DNA of 64,000 nt from assembly GCA_017438845.1 (NCBI GenBank), contig JAFRUO010000025.1:62001-126000 (forward strand), read 5' to 3'. The notes under the pieces are model-generated. The model did no database searches. It had not been told where the DNA came from and saw nothing but the letters and a program-made list of their open reading frames with translations. A program made the position numbers and the translations under genes. Shown here one piece after another: positions 9,610 through 16,965 of the stretch (its first letter is position 1; each line of letters starts with the position of its first letter). This DNA comes from Clostridia bacterium. GTDB taxonomy: Bacteria > Bacillota > Clostridia > Oscillospirales > Acutalibacteraceae.

Positions 9610-10226
9610 CTACTTTTGTTTTATGTAATCCTTAATATCATTTATGATGAAACCCATCAGTTGACCTTTTTTTGTTTTGCCAGTGCCCAAATCTTTTCGC
9701 ATTTCATTCATTATTTCTTCGGTAATCCAAATGCTATCTAAATTGTTTTTAGGGTTAATAGCTAATTGCCTAAACTCAATCCATTTTTTTGCAACTTTTG
9801 GAGACCCCCAAAGGGTTAGTTGCTTTGAAAACTTATTAATATCTTTTATCATATCCTCTTGAGGATATTCTGTTCCTGCTTTGCCGTTCTGTTGTACTTT
9901 ATAAATCAAATCAACAAAATCACAATACGGACCTTCTCTTTTTTGAGCTAAGTACTCATTCCTCGATTTTTTATACTCCAAGCTTTTTCCAACTATTGAG
10001 CTAATGACCACACCAATTATTGATACTCCACCAGTAATAATAGCGACAACAACAACTGCATCAAGTTTGGCTAATTGTTTTAAAAATAATCCAATATACT
10101 TTATTGATACGATTATAACAAATATCGCAAATGCAATTATCAAAAGCAATATGAGTAATCCAATTATAAAATTTATTTTTGGATGTCTTTCACTAAATGG
10201 CTTTTTATGTCTTTTTTATTCCCCAT
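9610..10226 (-). pseudogene. 2-TM protein with cytoplasmic helical domain, N-terminal frameshift
   Basis: A good RBS (GAGGTG) and ATG at 10226 follow the hsdM stop by 10 nt and encode MGNKKDIK; the next residues read well only in another frame (KKPFSERHPKINFIIG). One extra A in the A-run near 10200 would join them. The open part gives two hydrophobic segments (IIAFAIFVIIVSIKYIGLF and VVVVAIITGGVSIIGVVISS) and a ~120-residue soluble helical domain. The family is not recognised. The shift lies in a homopolymer, so a sequencing or assembly error is possible. A shorter product from an internal TTG at 10149 is also possible. Confidence 0.6.
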
Positions 10227-10236
10227 GCTTAACACC

Positions 10237-11739
10237 TCAATTATTCAGCATTTTCTCCAGCTCATCCATAGCCGTATTGATTTCCTTTTCAAGTGAGCGA
10301 AGATTTGCCAAAATTTCACTTGTCGGAGGATACTCAACGGGCTTATACTCAGTTTTCTTATATTTATTGATTGACAAATCGTAATCATTGTCAACAATTT
10401 CCTGCTTTGAAACAAAGAACGACTGCTCTGTGCGTTCCCTGTCCTTTTCCGCTTCAAGGTTTTTAAACCTTGCGATAATATCGGGAATATCATTTTCCTC
10501 GGTGGGACTGCGCTTGTCATCAAGTGAAAAGCCGTCTGCCTTCATATCGTAGAACCAGACGTTATCAGTACCGCCGTGCTCGGTCTTGGTAAAAATCATT
10601 ATAGCGGTTGAAACGCCCGCGTAAGGCTTGAACACGCCTGAAGGCATTGAAATAATCGCCTCAAGTTTATTGTCGTCAATTATCGCCTTGCGGATTGCCT
10701 TGTGCGCCGTTGACGAGCCAAAGAGCACGCCGTCGGGAACGATGCATGCACAACGTCCGCCGATTTTAAGCATTCTCAAGAATAGTGCGAGGAAAAGAAG
10801 GTCTGTTTTCTTAGTCTTGCAAAGTTTAAGCAAATCAGTTGAAACTATGTCATAGTCAAGACTGCCCTTGAAAGGCGGATTAGCAAGTATCAGCGAATAC
10901 TTGGACTTGTCCGGATTCTGATCCGAAAGACTGTCACGGTACTCGATAAACGGACTGTCAATTCCGTGCGTCATCATATTCATGGCACCGATACGAAGCA
11001 TGGTGCGGTCCATATCGTAGCCGAAGAACATATGATTCATATAATGGTCTTTTTTTACTCGGTCAAAAAAGATTTCTTCCCTGCGTCTTTCTTTCAGATA
11101 CTCGGCTGCAGAAACAAGAAATCCGCTTGTTCCGCAGGCCGGATCACAGATAACGTCATCTGACTTAGGATCCATCAGTTCAACCATCATTCTGATAATA
11201 TGTCGGGGAGTGCGGAACTGACCGTTTCTGCCCGATTGAGCTATCTTTGAAAGCAAATATTCGTAAACGTCACCGCGAATATCCGTGCTCTGCATAGCAT
11301 TCATCATTTCATATACGGAATCGAGGCCCGACACAACTTTATCGAGCAACAGTGGCGTAGGAAGTTTAAAAATCGCATCATCCATATATTTTGAATATGC
11401 GCTGTTCTTATCACTATGAAGTGTTTTAATAAATGGAAAAACCCACTCCTGAACTACAGAATACATCTTGCCGGCGGGGAAGTCATGAAAAACCGACCAT
11501 TTTAACTGACTGCCGTCAATTTTTCTGTCGCCGACTTCAACCTCACCGCTGAAAATGCTTTTATATGGCAGACCGAGCATTGAACTCTCTTTTGCGCGGA
11601 GATTGTCAGAATCATCCAAATCCCTTATAAACATCAAATAGGTAATCTGCTCAATCACATCCAGCGGGTTAACCAATCCACCGGCTGCAAAGTCGTTCCA
11701 TATACCGTCTATTCTATTTTTCAACTCACCTGTAATCAT
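10237..11739 (-). CDS. hsdM: Type I restriction-modification, DNA adenine methyltransferase subunit
   Basis: 500 aa. N-terminal HsdM helical domain, SAM-binding motif I DPACGTSGFLVSA, and catalytic motif IV NPPF (LILANPPFKGSLDYD), which is the N6-adenine type. C-terminal coiled coil (NLRSLEKEINTAMDELEKML) for contact with HsdS. Start ATG overlaps the Fic stop codon (ATGA at 11736-11739), so both are translationally coupled. Methylates host DNA and forms the core of the restriction complex. Confidence 0.96.
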   Translation of the reverse strand: MITGELKNRIDGIWNDFAAGGLVNPLDVIEQITYLMFIRDLDDSDNLRAKESSMLGLPYKSIFSGEVEVGDRKIDGSQLKWSVFHDFPAGKMYSVVQEWVFPFIKTLHSDKNSAYSKYMDDAIFKLPTPLLLDKVVSGLDSVYEMMNAMQSTDIRGDVYEYLLSKIAQSGRNGQFRTPRHIIRMMVELMDPKSDDVICDPACGTSGFLVSAAEYLKERRREEIFFDRVKKDHYMNHMFFGYDMDRTMLRIGAMNMMTHGIDSPFIEYRDSLSDQNPDKSKYSLILANPPFKGSLDYDIVSTDLLKLCKTKKTDLLFLALFLRMLKIGGRCACIVPDGVLFGSSTAHKAIRKAIIDDNKLEAIISMPSGVFKPYAGVSTAIMIFTKTEHGGTDNVWFYDMKADGFSLDDKRSPTEENDIPDIIARFKNLEAEKDRERTEQSFFVSKQEIVDNDYDLSINKYKKTEYKPVEYPPTSEILANLRSLEKEINTAMDELEKMLNN

Positions 11740-12797
11740 TTATCGTTCTCCCTGTTCCAAATATATTTAGTATATCTTCCGCCGCCGATTTTAATGATCT
11801 TTTTCTCTTTAAGCAAAGATGCAAGTGTTCTTTGAACGGTAACCTCGCTCATGTTGCTGAGCTTTTCACTAATCTCTCTTTTCGTGATCTGACCGAGAGT
11901 GTTTCTTATCAAGTCCTCTACCATCTCCGGTTTGGATTGCCTTTTACCGGAAACTATTAGAACTCTCTCATCAAATTCACGGTATGCGGAAATGATTACT
12001 CCAAGCATATATCTGATAAAAGGTTCATAATTGTTAGCACCTTCGTGCCAACCTTCAGAGCTTTCTTCAAGCGCCTCATAATAGGTTTCCTTTGAGTTTT
12101 CAATTATTCTTTCAATACTGATGTACTTGCCAACCATAAAGCCCAAACGATAAAGCGTAAGCAGCGTTAATAAACGGCTCATTCGCCCGTTTCCATCATT
12201 GAAAGGATGAATACAGAGGAAATCAAGAACAAACACCATCGACGCAATCAGCGGATCCAAAGACTCCTTGGTAATCGCATCATTGTATTCGCGGCAAATA
12301 GCATCAACATATTCCGCTGTCTCCCAGGCATGAACAGGGGTGAAGCGAATACGCTGATTGCCCTCTGCATCGGTTTCGGCAATTACATTATCAGCATTTT
12401 TAAAGTTACCGCCAATTGACATTCCGCTGAATTTATACAAATTCTGATGAAGCTGCAATATCATATTTTTGGTAATAGGAATGTACTCATAATTCTTATG
12501 GATTGTATTCAGTACATCCCTGTATCCGGCAATTTCCTGTTCATTTCGGTTCCTGGGTGCGGTTTTTTCCGAAACAATCTTTTTAAGGCGCTCATCAGAA
12601 GTGTAAATGCCTTCGATACGGTTTGACGCCTCCGTGCTCTGTATTTTCGCTAAATCAACCAAATAGTCAAGCGTGTCCGGCTTGATCTCCAGAAACTGGT
12701 TCTGCTTGCCTTTAAACTCGTTTACCTTTGTAAGCAAGGCAACAATATCAGGAGTCAGAAGCTTATTTGATTCTGATTTGTAGTTGAAGTTTCTCAT
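11736..12797 (-). CDS. Fic-family protein (AMP-transferase type) with C-terminal winged helix, first gene of hsd operon
   Basis: 353 aa. The Fic motif HPFNDGNGRM is intact at 197-206, with the catalytic His197. An inhibitory motif of the class II type, S58-xxx-E62-G63, is present near the N-terminus, so activity is expected to be self-restrained. The C-terminus (ITKREISEKLSNMSEVTVQRTL...) is a winged helix that could bind DNA. Fic proteins are known neighbours of some type I systems (the rloF type). It lies directly behind the operon promoter. Target of modification is unknown; it could control the restriction enzyme or the operon. Confidence 0.9.
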   Translation of the reverse strand: MRNFNYKSESNKLLTPDIVALLTKVNEFKGKQNQFLEIKPDTLDYLVDLAKIQSTEASNRIEGIYTSDERLKKIVSEKTAPRNRNEQEIAGYRDVLNTIHKNYEYIPITKNMILQLHQNLYKFSGMSIGGNFKNADNVIAETDAEGNQRIRFTPVHAWETAEYVDAICREYNDAITKESLDPLIASMVFVLDFLCIHPFNDGNGRMSRLLTLLTLYRLGFMVGKYISIERIIENSKETYYEALEESSEGWHEGANNYEPFIRYMLGVIISAYREFDERVLIVSGKRQSKPEMVEDLIRNTLGQITKREISEKLSNMSEVTVQRTLASLLKEKKIIKIGGGRYTKYIWNRENDK

Positions 12798-12829
12798 TTT
12801 ATCACCAAATTGTATTATTTAACATCCTT

Positions 12830-12858
12830 ATTATATAATTTAATTTGGCTAAAGTCAA
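12830..12858 (-). promoter_or_regulatory. Promoter of the hsd operon
   Basis: Minus strand TTGACT (12853-12858), 17-bp spacer, TATAAT (12830-12835), 33 nt before the Fic ATG. The spacer holds TTTAGCCAAATT, and a second copy TTTAGTCAAATT lies about 30 bp upstream (near 12881-12893). Confidence 0.8.
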
Positions 12859-12896
12859 TGTTAATTTTATCATTTTTTACAATTTGACTAAATTAA
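12841..12896. promoter_or_regulatory. Twice-repeated operator-like motif AATTTGRCTAAA
   Basis: AATTTGGCTAAA starts at 12842 and AATTTGACTAAATT at about 12880; each is a small inverted repeat (AATTT/AAATT type). One copy lies between the -35 and -10 boxes of the hsd promoter, the position expected for a repressor site. The likely binder is the Fic winged helix or the 81-aa winged-helix protein of the same operon (inference). Confidence 0.45.
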
Positions 12897-12920
12897 AACA
12901 AGTTGGATTTTTTACTCAAT

Positions 12921-12964
12921 CAAAAACCCCTTCTCTTTATACAGCGAGAAGAGGCTTTTTTGTT
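12921..12964 (-). terminator. Terminator of the CoiA-like gene
   Basis: Stem CCCCTTCTC/GAGAAGAGG with A-run and T-run on either side, 10 nt beyond the stop of the CoiA-like gene. It may work in both directions. Confidence 0.8.
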
Positions 12965-12973
12965 CTTTTAACT

Positions 12974-14656
12974 TTATTTATCAGTTTTTTCTCTTAGATA
13001 ACACTCTCTGCAAAAGCCATGTATACCTTTATATTCTACCATTTCATCTTCTCTTTTAATCACACCGCATTCATTGCAAATAAACCATTTGTATCCGAAA
13101 CTGTCCTTTGCAATCTTACCTTCAATCAACAGATTTTTAGATATCACTTCTTCCAACTCGGCCTCGTAATCGATCCTTTTCAGCTTATCCCTGCGGTCTT
13201 TTTCACTAATAGATTTTTCAAATGATTCATCAGGCAAAAATCCTTTTTCTTCACGCTCGTTTATGTTGTATATGGTTTTATACACACGATTCGGTTGAAT
13301 TAAGTCATAGATTTCCTTTGTAACATCCCAAGAGTATTGATTAACCTCTTTAATAACCTTCTCTAAGCGAAGAGCTGCTTTTTGATTTGGCGGTTGCAAT
13401 GTGTTAATGGCTAAAGTATAATAATCGCCACTATATGATTTTTTTGAAATAAAGCCCAAATATGAAAGGTAGTGTAAATACTCTTTCAGGCAACATTGGA
13501 ACAAGTTTTGCTCCGCAGCGGTATTGCCAAAACAAAACCTCGCTTTTGAAGTCATATTCCAATTAATCTTAAACTCTTCTTGGTATTTTACAGCCCAATT
13601 ATTAACTCTTATTAGCGTTATTATATGCTGTTCATCAGGTTTCCTATTGTAAACGAACTTGTCAAATAACGCCGACTGCCAAATACGTCTGTCACAATTA
13701 AAAACCATTTCACCGGTGATAGGAATATCCATAAAGAACGGTAAAACGAAATTATCAGAATAAAAGGTTCTACGTCTAAGATAGTATGCCGTTTTAGTAT
13801 CATTTCTTAATTCAAATATTGACTGTTTATAATTATTCTCATCTTGCAATCCGTCAATAATAGTTTGAGAAATTAATCTTTTCTGTTCTCTATTCTCTCT
13901 CTTTTCCCGTTCTTTTTTCTGCCTTTCTTCCTCGTCTTTTACAAAATTGTCAACCAGTTTTTTATATTCCTCTTTTGCCCACTCATATGCCTTGTCACTG
14001 ATTGGGTTATAAATCCACTTTTTAAGATCGTTATCTTCCAACAAAAGTTTTCTAATGTTTTCTTTACTGTAATCTTCTCCGGAATAATCACTTAAATCAA
14101 TTTCTACAACAGGCAGACCTATGCGCTTGATTTTTTCGCTTTTCACTTCATCGATAAAGTGCGTAACGGCGATTTCAATCAAACATTCTTTGCCGCCAAT
14201 TTTCACAATAACATCAGGTACAATATCTGAAACTCTTTTTTCCAGTTCTACGCCCTCACATTCAAACACCTGTGATGCCTTATACACCATTTCTTGAGGA
14301 ACTTCATAATAGTATCGCTGAGGTATCGTTTCTATTATATCATCTATTTTAACCTTAAGAGCAGGCAAACACACCTTCATCTCTTCTTGAATAATCTCTT
14401 TGGCAAGAATATGCAATGCGCTTTGGTGTGCGACAATGAGATTGCAAGATTCTCCATTATGCGCAAAATGCGGTTGCTTTTTACCATTTCCTAATCGTGC
14501 TTGTAATCTTTGTCCGCATCCCGGACAGATACAGTTGCATTTTAAGCCGTTTTGTTCTCTTGTAATTTCATCAATAGATATTAGTTTGTCATCTCTCAAA
14601 GCATATTTCAGCTTAATATCATATATTGTATCGCTGCTATGTTCATTTTTATCCAC
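12974..14656 (-). CDS. Competence protein CoiA-like nuclease-family protein
   Basis: 560 aa with GTG start behind GGAGG. An N-terminal zinc-finger-like module has C44-xx-C47 and HFAH (63-66), followed by a nuclease-like core (SDIVPDVIVKIGGK then CLIEIAVTHFID), the arrangement of CoiA-like proteins. A long charged helical stretch (~236-265) follows, and a C-terminal zinc ribbon (CNECGVIKREDEM ... GFCRECYL). CoiA acts in DNA uptake and recombination in streptococci; large CoiA-like proteins in mobile islands are of unknown role. Single-gene unit with its own promoter and terminator. Family fairly sure, function not. Confidence 0.75.
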   Translation of the reverse strand: MDKNEHSSDTIYDIKLKYALRDDKLISIDEITREQNGLKCNCICPGCGQRLQARLGNGKKQPHFAHNGESCNLIVAHQSALHILAKEIIQEEMKVCLPALKVKIDDIIETIPQRYYYEVPQEMVYKASQVFECEGVELEKRVSDIVPDVIVKIGGKECLIEIAVTHFIDEVKSEKIKRIGLPVVEIDLSDYSGEDYSKENIRKLLLEDNDLKKWIYNPISDKAYEWAKEEYKKLVDNFVKDEEERQKKEREKRENREQKRLISQTIIDGLQDENNYKQSIFELRNDTKTAYYLRRRTFYSDNFVLPFFMDIPITGEMVFNCDRRIWQSALFDKFVYNRKPDEQHIITLIRVNNWAVKYQEEFKINWNMTSKARFCFGNTAAEQNLFQCCLKEYLHYLSYLGFISKKSYSGDYYTLAINTLQPPNQKAALRLEKVIKEVNQYSWDVTKEIYDLIQPNRVYKTIYNINEREEKGFLPDESFEKSISEKDRRDKLKRIDYEAELEEVISKNLLIEGKIAKDSFGYKWFICNECGVIKREDEMVEYKGIHGFCRECYLREKTDK

Positions 14657-14668
14657 TGTATAAGCCTC

Positions 14669-14697
14669 CTATTATTCATGCAAAAACTATATCATAT
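14669..14697 (-). promoter_or_regulatory. Probable promoter of the CoiA-like gene
   Basis: Minus-strand TTGAAA, 17-bp spacer, TATAGT just upstream of the TAGGAGG ribosome binding site. Coordinates are approximate to a few bases. Confidence 0.45.
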
Positions 14698-14760
14698 CTG
14701 CCAATTCTTTTCAAATCGTCAACGACCTTAACGTCCCGTTATTAGTTCTTTGCTTAGCAA

Positions 14761-14787
14761 AAAGGAAGCCGTGTGGCTTCTTTTTTT
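14761..14787. terminator. Short terminator, both directions
   Basis: GAAGCC GTGT GGCTTC followed by seven T on the plus strand and five A before it. It lies beyond the end of the broken DUF6809-like gene. Confidence 0.7.
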
Positions 14788-14793
14788 GTGCTG

Positions 14794-15066
14794 TCAGCAC
14801 TCCCTCTCTTTCACTTCCATCATCAGCTTCATGCCCATTGAAAGTGCGTTCTTGAACATCTCCGATTCTATGACCAAGCTGAGGATATCGGAGGCCTCGA
14901 CAAAACGTTCAAGCAGAAGGCGCTGTTCATCGTCGAGCATCTCCTCAAGATCACTTTTGCACTTCACTATATCAGCGAGCGCCTTGTTTTATGCCTCGCT
15001 GCTGAGCAGTCCGACCGAATCACACGGTATGATGTTTCCGTAGTATAAATCATCGAGTATTGACAT
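14794..15066 (-). pseudogene. DUF6809-like small protein, in-frame TAA at codon 26
   Basis: A 91-codon frame from ATG 15066 (RBS AGGAGTG) to TGA at 14794-14796. It begins MSILDDLYYGNIIP, the hallmark of a small clostridial family that I associate with DUF6809, and ends with a helical KCKSDLEEMLDDEQRLLLER region. TAA at 14989-14991 is the only interruption. Function of the family is unknown. One of three small genes in this element broken by a TAA. Confidence 0.65.
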
Positions 15067-15255
15067 TTGTATCACTCCTTTGCAACACAAACAAATACCA
15101 TACTAATCAGCAAAAGTCCAGAAGAATTTTTCAAAGATTTTTAATTAGTTTGTGATTAGTTTTTTTGCCGGGTAGTGCAAATAATTGCACCCCCTTTTTC
15201 ACCAAAAAGAATTAAAAATCAGCCTCGAATGAAAATTCGGGGCTTACATCTTTAG
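15067..15255. other. Intergenic between two broken small genes
   Basis: Holds a GTGCAAATAATTGCAC palindrome at about 15175-15190, within a TTGCACTACCC motif shared with the region near 295-310. No gene seen. Confidence 0.35.
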
Positions 15256-15484
15256 TTATTCGTCTTCATCATCATCCCAACCGTTATCCCAGCCATTATC
15301 CCGGTCATCGTCTCTGTCATCGAAACGGTCGTCATCCCAGCCGGATGTTATATGAAGCTCGCCTGTATCCATGTCCATAGCCATGTTATCCCATACGCAT
15401 CATCATATCACCGTCCGAGTCGAAGCCTATGTTACCACCGCCGGAAATTATTATATCTCCGTCATCAAAATCAAATATTGACAT
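15256..15484 (-). pseudogene. Small aspartate-rich protein, frameshifted
   Basis: Starts at ATG 15484 after a strong RBS (TAGGAGGATTTATT) with MSIFDFDDGDIIISGGGNIG, then shifts frame after MMMRM; removing one G from the GGG near 15391 joins it to DNMAMDMDTGELHITSGWDD and a repetitive acidic tail (DDRFDDRDDDRDNGWDNGWD). The total length of 229 nt confirms the one-base excess. Unknown function; the Asp/Trp repeats could bind metal or a protein surface. Confidence 0.55.
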
Positions 15485-15516
15485 AATAAATCCTCCTATA
15501 TATTTTCTTATTCTAA

Positions 15517-16164
15517 TTATTCGTGTCCATTTTTACTATACTGATTATACAAGTTGTTTATCGCTTCTGCATAAATTGATCGTGAATGCTTATCCGAATT
15601 TGTATTAGTGTTTTTTAGATACAAATACAAATCTCTAACTTCATTCCAGTGCTTTTGTTTTTTTAGCCAATCCGCCCTTTCTTCAAGGCTTTCAAATCCT
15701 TTGCTTCTGTATTCCCAAGAAAAATAGTCTTGTCTCTTATTATATCGAATATATTGCTGTCCGTTTTTGCCATTATATACAATTGCAAAATCACAACTGT
15801 GGTGAATCCTAGAAAACAGGTTCTCAACAAATTTAATGGTTATAACACTTGTTGAGTTTTCAAATGAATTATAACCGAATCCCAATGCATTTTTTCTTAA
15901 TGCATTAAACAAGATACTTCTAATTTCTTCGGGTTCATATTCTTCATCTTCGTCATTAACATGGATGTTCACATCAAAATCAAATCCTATATTTGTTTTA
16001 GGATCATATGTTACTAGATTTCTTTTCTTTGATGAACTGCCGACATACTCATAACTAAATGTGAAATCGTCACGAACCTCATCCTGTACTAAATGAATAA
16101 TTCTTTCTAGTTCCTTTTTTACAGGCTTCAATTTTTCTTGTGTTGCATAAATGTAGTGGTACAT
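15517..16164 (-). CDS. Nucleotidyltransferase-fold protein, function unknown
   Basis: 215 aa. VGSSSKKRN (G42-S43), FDFDVNI (D62, D64) and a later strand CDFAIV (D125) match the G-S ... D-x-D ... D pattern of polymerase-beta-like nucleotidyltransferases. It is a single gene with RBS TGGAGG and its own promoter. No cyclic-nucleotide effector, HEPN partner or sensor gene lies next to it, so CBASS or a MNT/HEPN toxin-antitoxin pair is not shown. It could be a tRNA- or protein-modifying enzyme, or a defence factor, given the island. Confidence 0.65.
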   Translation of the reverse strand: MYHYIYATQEKLKPVKKELERIIHLVQDEVRDDFTFSYEYVGSSSKKRNLVTYDPKTNIGFDFDVNIHVNDEDEEYEPEEIRSILFNALRKNALGFGYNSFENSTSVITIKFVENLFSRIHHSCDFAIVYNGKNGQQYIRYNKRQDYFSWEYRSKGFESLEERADWLKKQKHWNEVRDLYLYLKNTNTNSDKHSRSIYAEAINNLYNQYSKNGHE

Positions 16165-16226
16165 AGTGTTTCCTCCAAAGTATTAGTTTCCCGTACCTAC
16201 CATTTAACCCTATGTTAAATCATTTC

Positions 16227-16254
16227 ATTATATTTGTAAATAATCTTTTGTCAA
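16227..16254 (-). promoter_or_regulatory. Promoter of the nucleotidyltransferase-like gene
   Basis: Minus strand TTGACA (16249-16254), 16-bp spacer, TATAAT (16227-16232). Confidence 0.75.
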
Positions 16255-16591
16255 GAGTTTTTAAATAAAAAGTATAATCTCGCAAATAGACTTCCCTGCC
16301 GGTAAGAGATTGAGGCAAACAAACGCTTGACAATTTGTCAAAGCTAAGCTAGTATACGAAACGAGAAAAGTTCCCTAATTATGTCAGAGAGACGTGAAAA
16401 AGGGAACTTTTTATGTTTTTTTGAGACAAAATAGAGACTTTGAAAACCGTGTACGATATTCAAAAATGACTGCTTTTTCTAAATGTGCCAAAATGACGTC
16501 AAAATAAAAATTCCGTTTTACAGAGACTTAATAGAGACTTCCGAAAAGCGCCCTCTTGCGGCACTAAGCGAAACACTGATATTGTACCATG
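16255..16591. other. Right end of element 1: arm-site-like repeats
   Basis: Non-coding. Contains TTGACAATTTGTCAA (16327-16341, a near-perfect palindrome), a terminator, and two pairs of GAGAC half-sites 11 bp apart (16423/16434 and 16523/16534). The second pair begins 69 nt before the tRNA-like core, the same distance as at the right end of element 2. Confidence 0.55.
16366..16412. terminator. Hairpin, probable terminator
   Basis: AAAAGTTCCC and GGGAACTTTTT arms around a ~23-nt loop. Confidence 0.55.
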
Positions 16592-16635
16592 CTCTGACTC
16601 CGTATGTTGAGGTTCGAATCCTTATACCTCTGCCA
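16592..16635 (+). other. tRNA-Gln(CTG) 3'-half, att core 1 (right end of element 1 / left end of element 2)
   Basis: Starts in the anticodon loop (CTCTGACTCCG, anticodon CTG), runs through a T-arm (TGAGGTTCGAATCCTTA) and acceptor strand to GCCA. No 5' half precedes it, so it is not a working tRNA. It matches 30311-30354 at all but one position. Such 3'-end copies are the standard scar of tyrosine-integrase insertion into a tRNA gene. Confidence 0.8.
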
Positions 16636-16638
16636 AAG

Positions 16639-16670
16639 AAAAGGGACAGTTCATACGAACTGTCCCTTTT
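16639..16670 (+). terminator. Terminator after tRNA fragment 1
   Basis: Perfect hairpin AAAAGGGACAGTTC, ATAC loop, and complement ending in TTTT. It reads nearly the same on both strands, which creates mirror-image false ORFs. Confidence 0.8.
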
Positions 16671-16754
16671 GCGTGTTTTTGTGTATTTATGCGTTGTTTT
16701 GCGCCAGTTTTTCGGCTCTTTGACTGCTGCTTTTGCTCTTCTGCAGACCGTTTT

Positions 16755-16781
16755 GAGACTTTTGTGAGACCAGAGCGAGAC
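16755..16781. promoter_or_regulatory. Three GAGAC half-sites at 11-bp spacing (integrase arm-site-like)
   Basis: GAGAC at 16755, 16766 and 16777, one helical turn apart, 163 nt right of att core 1. The following CACAAACTCGCCAAACAT resembles the sequence after the GAGAC pair at 30242 (CACACAAGTCCGCAAAGCAT). Confidence 0.5.
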
Positions 16782-16965
16782 ACAAACTCGCCAAACATCG
16801 CCTAACCATTGAGAGATTTTAAAGAGAACTAATAGGTCGACAAGATAAACAAACATAATGGATATGATGAGATTAATTAATCATATCAACTAATATGTTT
16901 TATTATAGGTTATTGTAAAATTTATTATAATATTGTACAATAAAATCGAAAAGGGGTTGAAAATA

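Noticed and set aside
319-15066. Reassignment of UAA to an amino acid in element 1
   Set aside because: Three small genes carry in-frame TAA, but neighbouring intact genes such as hsdR and DUF2075 end in TAA in the same operon, so decay is simpler.
15517-16164. CBASS cyclase
   Set aside because: Nucleotidyltransferase residues are visible, but there is no effector, E1/E2, HORMA or SAVED gene nearby.
16483-16856. Two overlapping ORFs on opposite strands around the tRNA fragment
   Set aside because: Both cross the tRNA fragment and a perfect palindromic terminator, which encodes the same short peptide on each strand. No RBS or domain.
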